Below, piece by piece: positions 1-8,725 of a stretch of DNA of 64,000 nt (the first letter of the stretch is position 1; each line of letters opens with the position of its first letter). The stretch is from Pseudomonas svalbardensis. Its GTDB lineage: Bacteria; Pseudomonadota; Gammaproteobacteria; Pseudomonadales; Pseudomonadaceae. A program made the translations under genes and the position numbers. The notes under the pieces are model-generated. The model saw only the letters and a program-made list of their open reading frames with translations, was not told the DNA's origin and did not search any database. The stretch spans positions 2,047,001 to 2,111,000 of the forward strand of contig NZ_CP125619.1 of NCBI RefSeq assembly GCF_030053115.1. The letters run 5' to 3'.

Positions 1-605
1 TGCTCGATCACGATGAATTCATCCGCGCCGAATCGACCATGGAGGGCTTGGGCAAGCTCAAGCCGAGCTTCGAGATGGTCGGGCAAATGGGCTTCGATGC
101 CACCGCGCTTCGGGTCTTCAGCCATGTTGAGCGGATCAACCACGTGCACACGGCGGGTAACAGTTCCGGGATCGTCGATGGCGCGGCGCTGATGCTGATC
201 GGCTCCGAAGCCAAGGGCCGGGCGCTGGGTTTGCAACCGCGGGCGCGAATCGTCGCCACCGCCGTCACCAGCACCGACCCGACCATCATGCTCACCGGTC
301 CCGCGCCGGCCACCCGCAAGGCTCTGGCCAAGGCCGGTCTACGGGTTGAAGACATCGACTTGTTCGAGGTTAACGAAGCCTTCGCCTCGGTGGTGCTGAA
401 ATTCATCAAGGACATGGCGATCGACCCGGACAAGGTCAACGTCAACGGCGGCTCCATCGCCATGGGCCACCCGCTGGGTGCCACTGGCTGCGCGATCCTC
501 GGCACGCTGCTCGACGAATTGGAAACCCGGCGCCTGCGTTATGGCCTCGCGACGCTGTGTGTCGGCGGCGGCATGGGCATTGCCACCATCATCGAACGCC
601 TCTGA
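1..605 (+). CDS. Thiolase, C-terminal part (acetyl-CoA C-acyltransferase), cut by window edge
   Basis: This is the 3' part of a thiolase; the reading frame is open from base 3, so the N-terminal half with the acylated active cysteine lies outside the window. The visible part carries the thiolase signatures [13 protein letters not shown] (the catalytic histidine) and a final CVGGGMG motif with the second catalytic cysteine. Thiolases cleave 3-ketoacyl-CoA with CoA in beta-oxidation, or condense two acetyl-CoA in the reverse direction. The next gene encodes a fused enoyl-CoA hydratase/3-hydroxyacyl-CoA dehydrogenase 29 bp downstream, so the two form a beta-oxidation operon. Chain-length preference cannot be read from this fragment. 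Confidence 0.93.
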   Translation, partial: LDHDEFIRAESTMEGLGKLKPSFEMVGQMGFDATALRVFSHVERINHVHTAGNSSGIVDGAALMLIGSEAKGRALGLQPRARIVATAVTSTDPTIMLTGPAPATRKALAKAGLRVEDIDLFEVNEAFASVVLKFIKDMAIDPDKVNVNGGSIAMGHPLGATGCAILGTLLDELETRRLRYGLATLCVGGGMGIATIIERL

Positions 606-634
606 GCCCCGACCGACTTCAAGGAAATCCTTTC

Positions 635-2779
635 ATGACCGAAGCCATCCGTTACGAAAAAGGTCAGGACCAGATCGTCGTCCTGACCATCGACATGCCG
701 GGCCAGAGCGCCAACACCATGAACGCGGTCTACCGCGAAGCCATGGCCGCCTGTGTTGCCAGACTCGTTGCCGACAAAGACACCATCGCTGGCGTGATCA
801 TCACCTCGGCCAAGAAAACTTTTTTCGCCGGCGGCGACCTCAACGAACTGATCAAGGTCGGCAAGCCTGAAGCCAAAGCCTTCTATGACATGGTGCTGAC
901 GCTCAAAGGGCAGCTGCGAACCCTGGAAACCCTCGGCAAACCGGTGGTCGCCGCGATCAACGGCGCCGCGTTGGGCGGCGGTTGGGAAATCTGCCTGGCG
1001 TGTCATCACCGGATTGCGCTGGACGATTCTTCGGTGCAACTCGGCTTGCCGGAAGTGACCCTCGGCTTGTTGCCGGGGGGCGGCGGAGTGGTGCGCATGG
1101 TGCGGATGCTCGGTATTGAAAAAGCCTTGCCCTATCTGCTCGAAGGCAAGAAAGTCCGGCCGCAGCAGGCGTTGCGGGCAGGTTTGATTGATGAGTTGGC
1201 GGCGGATCGTGATGAACTGCTGGCTAAGGCTCGCGCCTGGATTATTGCCCATCCTTCAGCTGTGCAGCGCTGGGACGTGAAGGGTTACCAGATTCCCGGT
1301 GGTACGCCGTCGAACCCGAAAGTCGCGCAGATGCTGGCCATCGCGCCGTCGATCCTGCGCAGCAAAACCCAGGGCTGCCTGCCGGCGCCAGAGAAAATCC
1401 TCTGCGCCGCGGTGGAAGGCGCTCAGGTGGATTTCGACACCGCGCACTTGATCGAAACCCGTTACTTCACCGAATTGACCACCGGCCAGGTGTCGAAAAA
1501 CCTGATTGGCACGTTCTGGTTCCAGCTCAACGAAATCAATGCCGGCAGCTCGCGGCCTCGGGGGTTTTCGCCCTACGTGACTCGTCGCGTGGGCGTGCTG
1601 GGCGCAGGCATGATGGGCGCCGGAATCGCCTTTGTCAGCGCGTCGGCCGGCATCGACGTGGTGCTCAAGGACATCAACCTTGCGGCTGCACAGAAGGGCA
1701 AGGCTCATTCGGCGGCGCTGCTGGACAAGAAGGTTGCGCGTGGCCAATTGAGTGCCGATCAGCGCGATGCAACGCTGGCGCGAATTCACCCCACTGAAAG
1801 CGATGCCGACCTGGCCGGTTGTGATCTGATCATTGAAGCGGTGTTTGAAGATCGCGATTTGAAAGCCAAGGTCTCTTCGGCGGCGCAAAAAGTCGTTGGC
1901 CCGGATGCGGTGATTGCTTCCAACACGTCGACCTTGCCAATCAGCGGCCTCGCGACCGCCGTGCCGGATCAGAGCAAGTTCCTCGGCCTGCATTTCTTCA
2001 GCCCCGTGGAGAAAATGCCCTTGGTGGAAATCATCAAAGGCGCCCACACCAGCAACGAAACCCTCGCTCGCGGGTTCGATTTCGTCCTGCAAATCAAGAA
2101 AACGCCGATTGTGGTCAACGACAGTCGCGGTTTCTTCACCTCGCGGGTGTTCGGCACGTTCACCAACGAAGGCATCGCCATGCTGGGCGAAGGCGTGAGC
2201 GCGCCGATGATCGAGACCGAAGCGCGCAAGGCGGGCATGCCGATCGGACCTCTGGCGATCTCCGACGAAGTTTCCCTCAGCCTGATGAGCCATATCCGCC
2301 AGCAAACCGCCAAAGACCTGCAAGCAGAAGGGAAACCGCTGATTGAGCACCCGGCGTTCGCCGTGATTGACTTGCTACTCAACGAATACAAACGTCCGGG
2401 CAAGGCTGCGGGTGGTGGTTTCTACGATTATCCTGCCCGTGGGCAGAAGCATCTGTGGCCAGAGCTGCAACGCCGTTTTGAGAAGGCTGACGGGCAGATT
2501 TCGCCGAAGGACGTGCGTGATCGACTGCTGTTCGTGCAAGCCATCGAAACCGTGCGCTGTGTGGAGGAGGGGGTGTTGACCTCGACGGCGGATGCCAACG
2601 TCGGCTCGATCTTCGGCATCGGCTTCGCCGCCTGGACCGGCGGCGCGCTGCAGTTCATCAATCAGTACGGCGTGAAAGATTTCGTCGCCCGCGCCCAGTA
2701 CCTGGCGGAGCAGTATGGCGAGCGATTCGCACCCCCTGCGCTATTGCTGGAAAAAGCTGCCAAAGAGGAGGCGTTCTAG
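635..2779 (+). CDS. Multifunctional enoyl-CoA hydratase / 3-hydroxyacyl-CoA dehydrogenase (FadB/FadJ type)
   Basis: The 714-residue protein catalyses the middle two steps of fatty-acid beta-oxidation. The N-terminal ~190 residues form a crotonase domain with oxyanion-hole segments AGGDL and GGGWE. From about residue 320 comes an NAD-binding Rossmann domain (GVLGAGMMGAG), followed by the dehydrogenase motifs SNTST and HFFSPVEKMPLVEII and the two C-terminal 3HCDH domains. The start at 635 is preferred over upstream in-frame codons because AAGGAAA lies just upstream and the product begins MTEAIRYEKG. It follows the thiolase with a 29-bp gap. In P. aeruginosa the comparable pair is separate from the main fadBA operon; which acyl chains it prefers is not visible. 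Confidence 0.93.
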   Translation: MTEAIRYEKGQDQIVVLTIDMPGQSANTMNAVYREAMAACVARLVADKDTIAGVIITSAKKTFFAGGDLNELIKVGKPEAKAFYDMVLTLKGQLRTLETLGKPVVAAINGAALGGGWEICLACHHRIALDDSSVQLGLPEVTLGLLPGGGGVVRMVRMLGIEKALPYLLEGKKVRPQQALRAGLIDELAADRDELLAKARAWIIAHPSAVQRWDVKGYQIPGGTPSNPKVAQMLAIAPSILRSKTQGCLPAPEKILCAAVEGAQVDFDTAHLIETRYFTELTTGQVSKNLIGTFWFQLNEINAGSSRPRGFSPYVTRRVGVLGAGMMGAGIAFVSASAGIDVVLKDINLAAAQKGKAHSAALLDKKVARGQLSADQRDATLARIHPTESDADLAGCDLIIEAVFEDRDLKAKVSSAAQKVVGPDAVIASNTSTLPISGLATAVPDQSKFLGLHFFSPVEKMPLVEIIKGAHTSNETLARGFDFVLQIKKTPIVVNDSRGFFTSRVFGTFTNEGIAMLGEGVSAPMIETEARKAGMPIGPLAISDEVSLSLMSHIRQQTAKDLQAEGKPLIEHPAFAVIDLLLNEYKRPGKAAGGGFYDYPARGQKHLWPELQRRFEKADGQISPKDVRDRLLFVQAIETVRCVEEGVLTSTADANVGSIFGIGFAAWTGGALQFINQYGVKDFVARAQYLAEQYGERFAPPALLLEKAAKEEAF

Positions 2780-2874
2780 GGGACGGGTAACGCATTCCGG
2801 GGCTTGCCTTGCCACTGTGTTTCAAGGCAGGCTCAGGGGTGTGCATTATTCCCATCACGTGTCAGGTATTTTTT

Positions 2875-3606
2875 ATGTCGTTACGCATCTGCATTCTGGA
2901 AACCGACATCCTGCGTCCGGAACTGGTCGATCAATATCAGGGTTACGGGCAGATGTTCCAGCGTCTGTTTTCGCAGCAACCCATCGCTGCCGAGTTCACC
3001 GTGTACAACGTGATGCAGGGCGAGTATCCCGGCGATGAGCTGACGTTCGATGCCTACCTGGTCACCGGCAGCAAGGCCGATTCCTTCGGCACCGACCCGT
3101 GGATTGAAACCCTCAGGACTTATCTGCTGACCCGCTACGAGCGCGGTGACAAACTGCTGGGCGTGTGCTTCGGTCATCAACTGTTAGCGCTGCTGCTGGG
3201 TGGCAAGAGCGAACGTGCGACCCAAGGCTGGGGCGTCGGCACCCACAACTACAAACTCGCCGCCAAGGCACCATGGATGAGCCCGGTGAGGGAAGAGCTG
3301 ACCTTGTTGATCAGCCATCAGGACCAGGTCACCGCGCTCCCGGAAAACGCCACGGTCATTGCTTCCAGCGATTTCTGCCCGTTCGCCGCGTACCACATCA
3401 ACGATCAGGTGCTGTGCTTCCAGGGGCATCCGGAATTCATTCACGATTACTCGCGCGCGCTGTTGGACATTCGTCAGGAAGCGCTGGGCGAACAGATTTA
3501 TTCGAAAGGTATGGCGAGCCTTGAGCGCGACCATCACGGCACTACCGTTGCGGAGTGGATGATGCGGTTTGTGGCGCACAAGCCTGAAGCTGGATCGGTT
3601 CAATGA
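2875..3606 (+). CDS. Class I glutamine amidotransferase-like protein
   Basis: The 243-residue protein is a stand-alone class I glutamine amidotransferase domain like that of GuaA. The nucleophile elbow GVCFGHQ holds the catalytic cysteine near residue 98, and the GHPEF segment supplies the catalytic histidine and glutamate. Such free-standing proteins hydrolyse glutamine or gamma-glutamyl compounds; the acceptor is unknown here. The start at 2875 (MSLRICILE) is chosen because the conserved beta-strand begins there and the upstream in-frame codons look non-coding. It is monocistronic: a gap of about 95 bp precedes it and a hairpin follows. Confidence 0.87.
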   Translation: MSLRICILETDILRPELVDQYQGYGQMFQRLFSQQPIAAEFTVYNVMQGEYPGDELTFDAYLVTGSKADSFGTDPWIETLRTYLLTRYERGDKLLGVCFGHQLLALLLGGKSERATQGWGVGTHNYKLAAKAPWMSPVREELTLLISHQDQVTALPENATVIASSDFCPFAAYHINDQVLCFQGHPEFIHDYSRALLDIRQEALGEQIYSKGMASLERDHHGTTVAEWMMRFVAHKPEAGSVQ

Positions 3607-3625
3607 GCTGACAACGAACCTGTGA

Positions 3626-3645
3626 CGAGGGGGCTTGTCCCCTCG
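3626..3645. repeat. Short REP-like hairpin
   Basis: A perfect 7-bp inverted repeat CGAGGGG/CCCCTCG with a 6-nt loop lies between the convergent amidotransferase and CorA genes. The core resembles the short REP hairpins scattered in fluorescent Pseudomonas genomes. It has no T-run, so its role as a terminator is uncertain. Confidence 0.6.
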
Positions 3646-3658
3646 CTACAATAGCTTG

Positions 3659-4630
3659 TTAAAGCCAACCTGATTTTTTGAAGCTCGCCCACAAACCCAC
3701 ACAACCCACCGTAATAAACCCCACCACCCCGAAATACCCGTATTGCCACGTCAACTCCGGCATGTTCTCGAAGTTCATCCCGTAGATCCCGGCCACCGCC
3801 GTCGGGAACGCCAGAATCGCCGCCCACGCCGCAAACTTGCGCTGCACCACGCTTTGGCGTGATGCCTCCAGCAACACCCCGACCTCGATGGTCTGGCTCG
3901 CAATGTCTGCCAGGGTCGTCAGGTCTTCCATCTGTCGCGTGACATGAATCTGGACATCGCGAAAGTACGGCCGCATATTCTTGTCTATGAATGGAAAGCT
4001 CAGCTTCTGCAATTCCTCACCGATTTCTACCATCGGTGCCGCATACCGACGCAAGCGCAATACATCGCGGCGCAGGCTGTGGAGCTTCTGGATGTCATGT
4101 TCATTTAGATGCCCACACATTACGTTGCTCTCCAGCTCATCGATCTCGGCATGGATCGCTTCACCCACGGGCTGGTAGTTTTCAATCACGAAATCGAGGA
4201 TGGCATAGAGTACGAAATCTTCCCCGTGCTCCAGCAACAACGGACGCGCCTCACAACGCTGTCGGACATAGGCGTAGGACGCTGAATGACCATTGCGTGC
4301 GGTAATGATGTAGCCGTTGCCGGCAAAGATGTGAGTCTCGATGAACTGCAGTTTGCCTTCATTCCGGATCGGCGAATACGTGACGATGAACAGTGCGTCG
4401 CCGAAGGTTTCCAGTTTCGGTCGACTGTGTTTTTCCAGGGCGTCTTCGATGGCCAGTTCGTGCAGGTTGAACTGGCGTTGTAGATTGAACAGCTCCTGAG
4501 CGTTCGGCTCTTCGAGGCCGATCCAGACAAAGTGGTCGGGCTTTGCCGCCCAGGCGGCGCCTTCGTCGAGGGTGATATTGGTGACTTTCTTACCAGCGCT
4601 GTAAACCGCAGCAGCAACAACTCTACCCAT
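3659..4630 (-). CDS. CorA-family magnesium/divalent cation channel
   Basis: The 323-residue protein has the CorA layout: a long cytoplasmic N-terminal domain with predicted helices, then two membrane segments at the C-terminus. The selectivity signature YGMNF and the following loop ENMPEL lie near residue 285, between the two transmembrane helices. The family forms pentameric inner-membrane channels for Mg2+ (also Co2+ and Ni2+). The last residues KKSGWL are lysine-rich, as is usual. The window encodes a second CorA superfamily member at 47056, with a GIN motif instead. No operon partner is visible. Confidence 0.9.
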   Translation of the reverse strand: MGRVVAAAVYSAGKKVTNITLDEGAAWAAKPDHFVWIGLEEPNAQELFNLQRQFNLHELAIEDALEKHSRPKLETFGDALFIVTYSPIRNEGKLQFIETHIFAGNGYIITARNGHSASYAYVRQRCEARPLLLEHGEDFVLYAILDFVIENYQPVGEAIHAEIDELESNVMCGHLNEHDIQKLHSLRRDVLRLRRYAAPMVEIGEELQKLSFPFIDKNMRPYFRDVQIHVTRQMEDLTTLADIASQTIEVGVLLEASRQSVVQRKFAAWAAILAFPTAVAGIYGMNFENMPELTWQYGYFGVVGFITVGCVGLWASFKKSGWL

Positions 4631-4762
4631 GATAGTAATTCACTTCTTATTGGCAGCTTTCTATAAGCAAAGATGGCAGTGGCAGGCAGTGTCCAGCTTA
4701 GCCTTGTCTGCTGCTTGAGAGTCAATGAAATCTACTGAGTTCGCAGGCAATAGCTCGCAGAC

Positions 4763-4790
4763 GAAAGAAAACCCGCACAAGGCGGGTCTC
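4763..4790 (-). terminator. Intrinsic terminator of plsC
   Basis: Read on the minus strand, a 6-bp GC stem (ACCCGC with GCGGGT) is followed by TTTTCTTT. It starts only a few bases after the stop codon of the acyltransferase gene. Confidence 0.85.
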
Positions 4791-4792
4791 TT

Positions 4793-5515
4793 TTACGCGG
4801 CTTGAAGTTGCCGATCCATTGAAGCGATGCACTCGCGCATCTGCTCGCGGCACTGGGCAATCAGCAGCGGCATGTCATCCAGGCTCAATCCAGCCGTAGG
4901 AATCGCCGGTAACGAGCGGATCAGAATCTTCCCACTGCGCCAACGGTTCAATCGCATGTGTTTAACGTAACTGCTGACACACACCGGAACAATCGGCACC
5001 CCGGCGGCAATGGCCATTTGAAAGGCGCCTTTCTTGAACGGCAGCAACTCTTCGCCCAGGTTGCGCGTGCCTTCCGGGAAGACCCAGATCGAAGTGTCTT
5101 CATTCTGTAGCGTGTGAGTAGTGGTGAGCATCGACTGGCGCGCTTTCTGCGCATTGCCGCGATCGATCAGCACATTGCCTGCCAGCCAGAACAACTGACC
5201 AAACAGCGGCACCCACTTCAGACTCTTCTTGCCGATACACACGGTGCGGCGGGGCACCACGTTGCCGAACACGAACAGATCGTAGTTGGACTGGTGGTTG
5301 GCGATGATCACGCAGCTGTCGGGTTTATCCATCAGCGGTCCGACGTCGGCCTTCACCCGCAGACGCAAAATGCACATCGCCGGCCATGCATAAAGACGCG
5401 CGCACAAACGGCTGTTGTCCGGATTGAACGGTCGGCACAGGCCGAGAATCACTCCGAGCACACCAGCCAGAATAAAGTGCAGGCCCATCAGTAACATACG
5501 AAACACAAACAGCAT
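4793..5515 (-). CDS. plsC: 1-acyl-sn-glycerol-3-phosphate acyltransferase
   Basis: The 240-residue protein transfers an acyl group to lysophosphatidic acid to give phosphatidic acid in phospholipid synthesis. The acyltransferase block NHQSNYD (NHx4D) lies near residue 93, and the substrate-binding block FPEGTRN near residue 155. A hydrophobic N-terminal segment (residues 5–25) anchors it to the inner membrane. Pseudomonas genomes carry several PlsC paralogues, so the symbol marks the family rather than proving this is the main copy. It is monocistronic, with its own terminator. Confidence 0.87.
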   Translation of the reverse strand: MLFVFRMLLMGLHFILAGVLGVILGLCRPFNPDNSRLCARLYAWPAMCILRLRVKADVGPLMDKPDSCVIIANHQSNYDLFVFGNVVPRRTVCIGKKSLKWVPLFGQLFWLAGNVLIDRGNAQKARQSMLTTTHTLQNEDTSIWVFPEGTRNLGEELLPFKKGAFQMAIAAGVPIVPVCVSSYVKHMRLNRWRSGKILIRSLPAIPTAGLSLDDMPLLIAQCREQMRECIASMDRQLQAA

Positions 5516-5681
5516 TTACAGGCCCCACCGGGACAAAAGGTGGCGCAGTGTACGGATGTGCACTGTTTTCGGCAATTGTCGCTATAGAGGTGGGAGATAG
5601 GCGATGTTTGAGCGCATGTTTCCGACTTGTGGGTCAGACGCGATCTAGAGCGGTTTTAGGCTTTTCAACGGAGTGCGTAAG

Positions 5682-5711
5682 AAAAAGCCCGACACGACGG
5701 TCGGGCTTTTC
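5682..5711 (-). terminator. Intrinsic terminator downstream of the crotonase gene
   Basis: A 10-bp perfect stem AAAGCCCGAC/GTCGGGCTTT with a 6-nt loop is flanked by A- and T-runs. It serves the minus-strand crotonase gene and could act in both directions. Confidence 0.88.
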
Positions 5712-5729
5712 GGTGCGGCACGTTTGGCT

Positions 5730-6419
5730 TTAAACCAAAATCTCCTGATCCTGGATGATCGCGTTGTCCAGCGTCTCCAGCAGCGCCTTGCGCACTTTGA
5801 GCTTGGTGTTCTTGTGAGCGGTCATGTTGATCTTCTTCAACTGACGAGCCGCCGCCAGTGCCGCGCCTTGCAGCTCTTCAGCCGACACCACCACGTCGAG
5901 GAAACCGGCATCCACGGCGCTTTGCGGATTAAACATCTCGCCATTGATGACAGAGCGGTGGAACGCCGACTTGCGCAGACGATCACGGGCCAACTCAATA
6001 CCGGCGTGGTGCATGGTCATGCCGATCTGCACTTCGTTCAGACCAATGCTGAACGGGCCGTCGACACCAATGCGGTAATCCACCGACAACAGCAGGAACG
6101 CGCCCTTGGCCACCGCATGCCCAGGGCATGCCACGATCACCGGGAACGGGTGCGCCAACAGACGACGGGCCAGCGTCGAACCGGCAGTCACCAGCGCCAC
6201 GGCTTCTTTAGGACCGGAGGTCATCACCTTCAAGTCATAACCGCCCGACAGAATCCCGGGTGTACCGGTAATGATCACCACCGCACGATCAGTCACCGCC
6301 TGATCCAGCGCGGCGTTAAACGCAGCAATCACGTCTGGAGAGATGGCATTGACCTTGCCATTGCTCAAGGTCAGGGTCGCGATACCGTCTTCGAGATGGT
6401 AGGAAATCAACTCACTCAT
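5730..6419 (-). CDS. Crotonase-family enoyl-CoA hydratase/isomerase
   Basis: The 229-residue protein is a single crotonase domain. The oxyanion-hole segments are ILSGGYDLKVM near residue 57 and the HAVAKGAFLLL region near residue 105. The family hydrates, isomerises or hydrolyses acyl-CoA thioesters; the catalytic glutamates typical of hydratases are not obvious in the usual places, so the exact reaction is open. It starts ATG with GGAAT upstream. It is monocistronic, with its own terminator and tRNA-Ser upstream on the other strand. Confidence 0.87.
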   Translation of the reverse strand: MSELISYHLEDGIATLTLSNGKVNAISPDVIAAFNAALDQAVTDRAVVIITGTPGILSGGYDLKVMTSGPKEAVALVTAGSTLARRLLAHPFPVIVACPGHAVAKGAFLLLSVDYRIGVDGPFSIGLNEVQIGMTMHHAGIELARDRLRKSAFHRSVINGEMFNPQSAVDAGFLDVVVSAEELQGAALAAARQLKKINMTAHKNTKLKVRKALLETLDNAIIQDQEILV

Positions 6420-6483
6420 GACGCTATTCCTTTCAATAAAGTAGGGCAGACGTTACCCACCGCCGCAGGCCAGGTAAAGCGCC

Positions 6484-6633
6484 GTGACTGACCACCCAGT
6501 CACCCATTCCCCGCCCGGCAAGCGTCGCCCGCCGCACCAGCCGCGCATTCCCCTCTATATAGAGGAGGGCGCGAAGCCGGAGATTGGCGGGTTTGCCATG
6601 GATTGGAACCTGCTCGAACGACTAAAACGCTAA
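6484..6633 (+). CDS. Candidate small basic/proline-rich protein (49 aa)
   Basis: An open frame of 49 codons starts with GTG and ends TAA in the gap between the crotonase gene and tRNA-Ser. The product begins MTDHPVTHSPPGKRRPP and ends EIGGFAMDWNLLERLKR. Most third positions are G or C, as in neighbouring genes, and the C-terminal end looks like a real amphipathic protein end rather than random translation. No family is recognised. An AGGT sequence lies about 12 nt before the GTG, a weak ribosome site. A perfect 14-bp palindrome (CCTCTATATAGAGG, 6552–6565) lies inside the frame. It could also be untranslated spacer. Confidence 0.42.
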   Translation: MTDHPVTHSPPGKRRPPHQPRIPLYIEEGAKPEIGGFAMDWNLLERLKR

Positions 6634-6659
6634 GCGCATGAAAATTCTGCAAAAAAAGT

Positions 6660-6688
6660 TTGCCATCGGAAAAGCTTTCGACTACATT
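6660..6688 (+). promoter_or_regulatory. Sigma-70 promoter for tRNA-Ser
   Basis: TTGCCA (6660–6665) and TACATT (6683–6688) are separated by exactly 17 bp, about 38 bp before the mature tRNA start. A GC-rich stretch just after the -10 box resembles the discriminator of stable-RNA promoters. Confidence 0.65.
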
Positions 6689-6726
6689 AGCGCGCCTCGA
6701 CAGACAGAACATGTTTGACGAGATAC

Positions 6727-6816
6727 GGTGAAGTGTCCGAGTGGCTTAAGGAGCACGCCTGGAAAGTGTGTATACAAGAAATTGTATCGAGAGTTCGAAT
6801 CTCTCCTTCACCGCCA
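6727..6816 (+). tRNA. tRNA-Ser (anticodon GGA)
   Basis: The 90-nt gene folds as a class II tRNA. The acceptor stem GGTGAAG pairs with CTTCACC and is followed by discriminator G and an encoded CCA. The anticodon stem CACGC/GTGTG closes the loop CTGGAAA, with anticodon GGA at 6761–6763. A long variable arm (about 6771–6789) and the T-arm GAGAGTTCGAATCTCTC are clear. It reads UCC/UCU codons. The 3' end of tRNA genes is a common integration site, and accessory genes follow here, but no integrase or repeated 3' end was found. Confidence 0.97.
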
Positions 6817-6830
6817 AATTCGATGTAACC

Positions 6831-6872
6831 AAAACCCCTGATTTCGAGAGAAGTCAGGGGTTTTGTTGTTTC
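6831..6872 (+). terminator. Intrinsic terminator after tRNA-Ser
   Basis: An 11-bp perfect stem AAAACCCCTGA/TCAGGGGTTTT is followed by TTTTGTTGTTT, 14 bp after the tRNA CCA end. Confidence 0.92.
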
Positions 6873-7144
6873 TGGCGTCTGGATTTTGTGGATGGCAATG
6901 TTATTGACCCAAGACCATCGGCGAAGGCGCTTCCGAAATTCATGTAGGACGGGGGATAGGCATGTGGGAAGTAATGATGGAAAGCCAGGTAGTTGGGCGC
7001 TTTCATAGTTTCAGCGCCTGACACGAGCCGTTTCGTGAGGGGTATTCGCTTTGCGCCTTTAGGGGACAAAATGAATCAACGGCAAGGCACATGACGCGGC
7101 CTGTTATCTGGAAGGACGAACGCACGTTATGCAGGAAGTTCACC
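6873..7144. other. Spacer with no supported gene
   Basis: No coding frame with a ribosome site or a recognisable protein was found between the tRNA terminator and the next small gene. A 71-codon minus-strand frame exists, but it has no start context and overlaps the terminator. The sequence may be remnant DNA. Confidence 0.5.
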
Positions 7145-7327
7145 ATGGAACAGGCCGAACTGGAAAAGGTTCACGTGGAGATCGTCAAGCTGATGGCTGA
7201 GCAGCGCAAGCTGAACGCCGAGGCGGGGAAGATGACCCGTGAAGCTTTTTGGTATCCGGTGGCTGTAGCGACTGGGTTGATTGGCACGGTGGCCACTGTC
7301 ACAACTGTGTTGGTCAAGCTGCTCTAG
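7145..7327 (+). CDS. Small single-span membrane protein with N-terminal coiled coil (60 aa)
   Basis: The start at 7145 is preferred over an upstream in-frame ATG at 7091 because AGGAAG lies 8 nt before it. The product has a charged, Glu/Lys-rich helical N-terminal half (MEQAELEKVHVEIVKLMAEQ, likely coiled coil), then a WYP turn and a hydrophobic segment (about residues 38–58) ending KLL. Similar short coiled-coil plus TM proteins occur in Pseudomonas accessory DNA next to tRNA genes; this is recollection, not a search. Function is unknown. It stands alone, followed by a decayed gene. Confidence 0.65.
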   Translation: MEQAELEKVHVEIVKLMAEQRKLNAEAGKMTREAFWYPVAVATGLIGTVATVTTVLVKLL

Positions 7328-7442
7328 TACCTTGGCAGTAGCAGATGAACAAGGCGCTCCGCATCACGGCTGTGCAACGGGCGTGAGCTCTGTTAGACGA
7401 CTTTGCAAGCACGGTCTTCGAGGGTGTCCCAGATTTTGTGTA

Positions 7443-8224
7443 AACGGGATTTCTGTTAAACCGACAACAGCCGCTTCCCGCCGCATTGCTATTTCCCTCT
7501 CCGCCGTGTTGATGAGTACCGTCTCCTTATTCGCCACTGCATCCACGACTAAGACTTTCCCCGATGCTGAAGCCAGCGACCCCGCAAAACTAGGCTGGAT
7601 GGTCGGCTCGCCACCAAATGCAGATCGTACCGTGCGCTTCGAAGACGGCAGCTATTTCCAGTTCCCGGCGATGCGTTGGAGTGTCTCGAACTTCCGTCAA
7701 CTGATGCCTACGATCAACATTTTACGGGGGCTCGGTGCACCGGTTTCATTGGTATCTGCGCTGCGCAAAGACATCGATACGATCAGCTTCGTCCCGCTTG
7801 GCGCGAAGGCTCCGATGACCTGGGATCAATCCCTCGCGGCCACCTACACCGACGGGATTGTGGTGATGCATCGCACGGTTTGGCGAGATGTTTCGTAATG
7901 ACGGCCAGTTCAACGGTCAGCAAATCGTGCCCCAAGCGGTGGTCGACGACCATACGTCGCGGCGGTGACAAGCAGGCATTCGCCCTGGCGGGGTACTATT
8001 TGTTGAAGGGGTGGAGCTACTGTTCAATGTGGTGGGTGACCAACAAAGAAGGTGGAGCCTTCATGGCGCGCGGGGTCCATGGGCAACGCATCTATGTCGA
8101 CCCGAAAGCCGAGATGGTGATTGTTCGCTACGCCTCCCATCCGGTCGCCAGTAACTCGGCTAACAATCCGGTTACCTTGCCGGCGTTTGATGCGTTGGCT
8201 CAACATCTGTCCAGGTTGCCTTGA
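7443..8224 (+). pseudogene. Decayed serine hydrolase (beta-lactamase/6-aminohexanoate-dimer hydrolase type)
   Basis: The 5' part encodes a signal-peptide-like segment (RRIAISLSAVLMSTVSLFATAS), then DPAKLGWMVGSPP, FEDGSYFQFP and APMTWDQSLAATYTDGIVVMH, typical of secreted serine hydrolases of this family. After MH (about 7871) the sequence jumps to RFGEMFRNDGQFNGQQIVP, which belongs near the C-terminal third. The central part with the SxxK active site (on the order of 190 codons by family length) is deleted and the frame changes at the junction. A second lesion, an extra C near 7951, breaks the frame between VVDD and IRRGGDKQAF. The C-terminal end is otherwise intact (GWSY, ARGVHGQ, VDPKAEMVIVRYASHP). 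No good start codon remains. It cannot make an active enzyme. Confidence 0.87.
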
Positions 8225-8258
8225 GTAATTATCCCCGGACCCTGAAGAAGGAAATTTA

Positions 8259-8579
8259 ATGATCACCACCACAACCCACACCATCGAAGGCCGACAAATC
8301 ACCGCCTATCTGGACATTGTCAGCGCCGAGTCGGTGCAGGGTGTCAACGTTATCCGCGATATGTTCGCCGGGATGCGGGATTTTTTCGGTGGGCGCTCTC
8401 AGACATTGGAGCGGGCGTTGAAGGAAGCACGGATTCAGGCAACCGACGAGTTGAAGGAACGGGCGCGGGCACTTCAAGCTGATGCGGTGGTGGGGCTTGA
8501 TTATGAGATCAGCATGCCGGCCGGGAAGGGCGGGATGGTGGTGGTGTTCGTGACCGGAACGGCGGTCAAGTTGAGGTGA
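8259..8579 (+). CDS. YbjQ/UPF0145 family protein
   Basis: The 106-residue protein matches the YbjQ-like fold family: an N-terminal strand region (TTTHTIEGRQITAYLDIVSAE), a helix with QTLERALKEAR, the ADAVVGLDYEI segment near residue 75 and a final VFVTGTAVKL strand. Members form pentamers or decamers and are called putative heavy-metal-binding proteins; their biochemical role is unknown. AAGGAAA lies 7 nt before the ATG. It starts 34 bp after the decayed hydrolase but has no evident functional link. Confidence 0.87.
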   Translation: MITTTTHTIEGRQITAYLDIVSAESVQGVNVIRDMFAGMRDFFGGRSQTLERALKEARIQATDELKERARALQADAVVGLDYEISMPAGKGGMVVVFVTGTAVKLR

Positions 8580-8725
8580 ATGTGTCACGAGGCCGTTCGT
8601 CGGGGATGCAATAATCTGAACTACAAGTCCAGTAATGACTGGCTAGTCTCAGAAGCGTTGAAGGTCGATATTTTTCAGGCAAATAGGGCTTGCCGGTGTC
8701 GACCCTTTTTTGAGAGGGGAAAGGT

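Noticed and set aside
478..870. Alternative plus-strand frame across the thiolase–FadB junction
   Set aside because: It overlaps two well-supported genes in another frame and encodes Arg/Pro-rich shadow sequence.
6854..7069. 71-codon minus-strand ORF
   Set aside because: It overlaps the tRNA terminator, has no ribosome site and no resemblance to a known protein.
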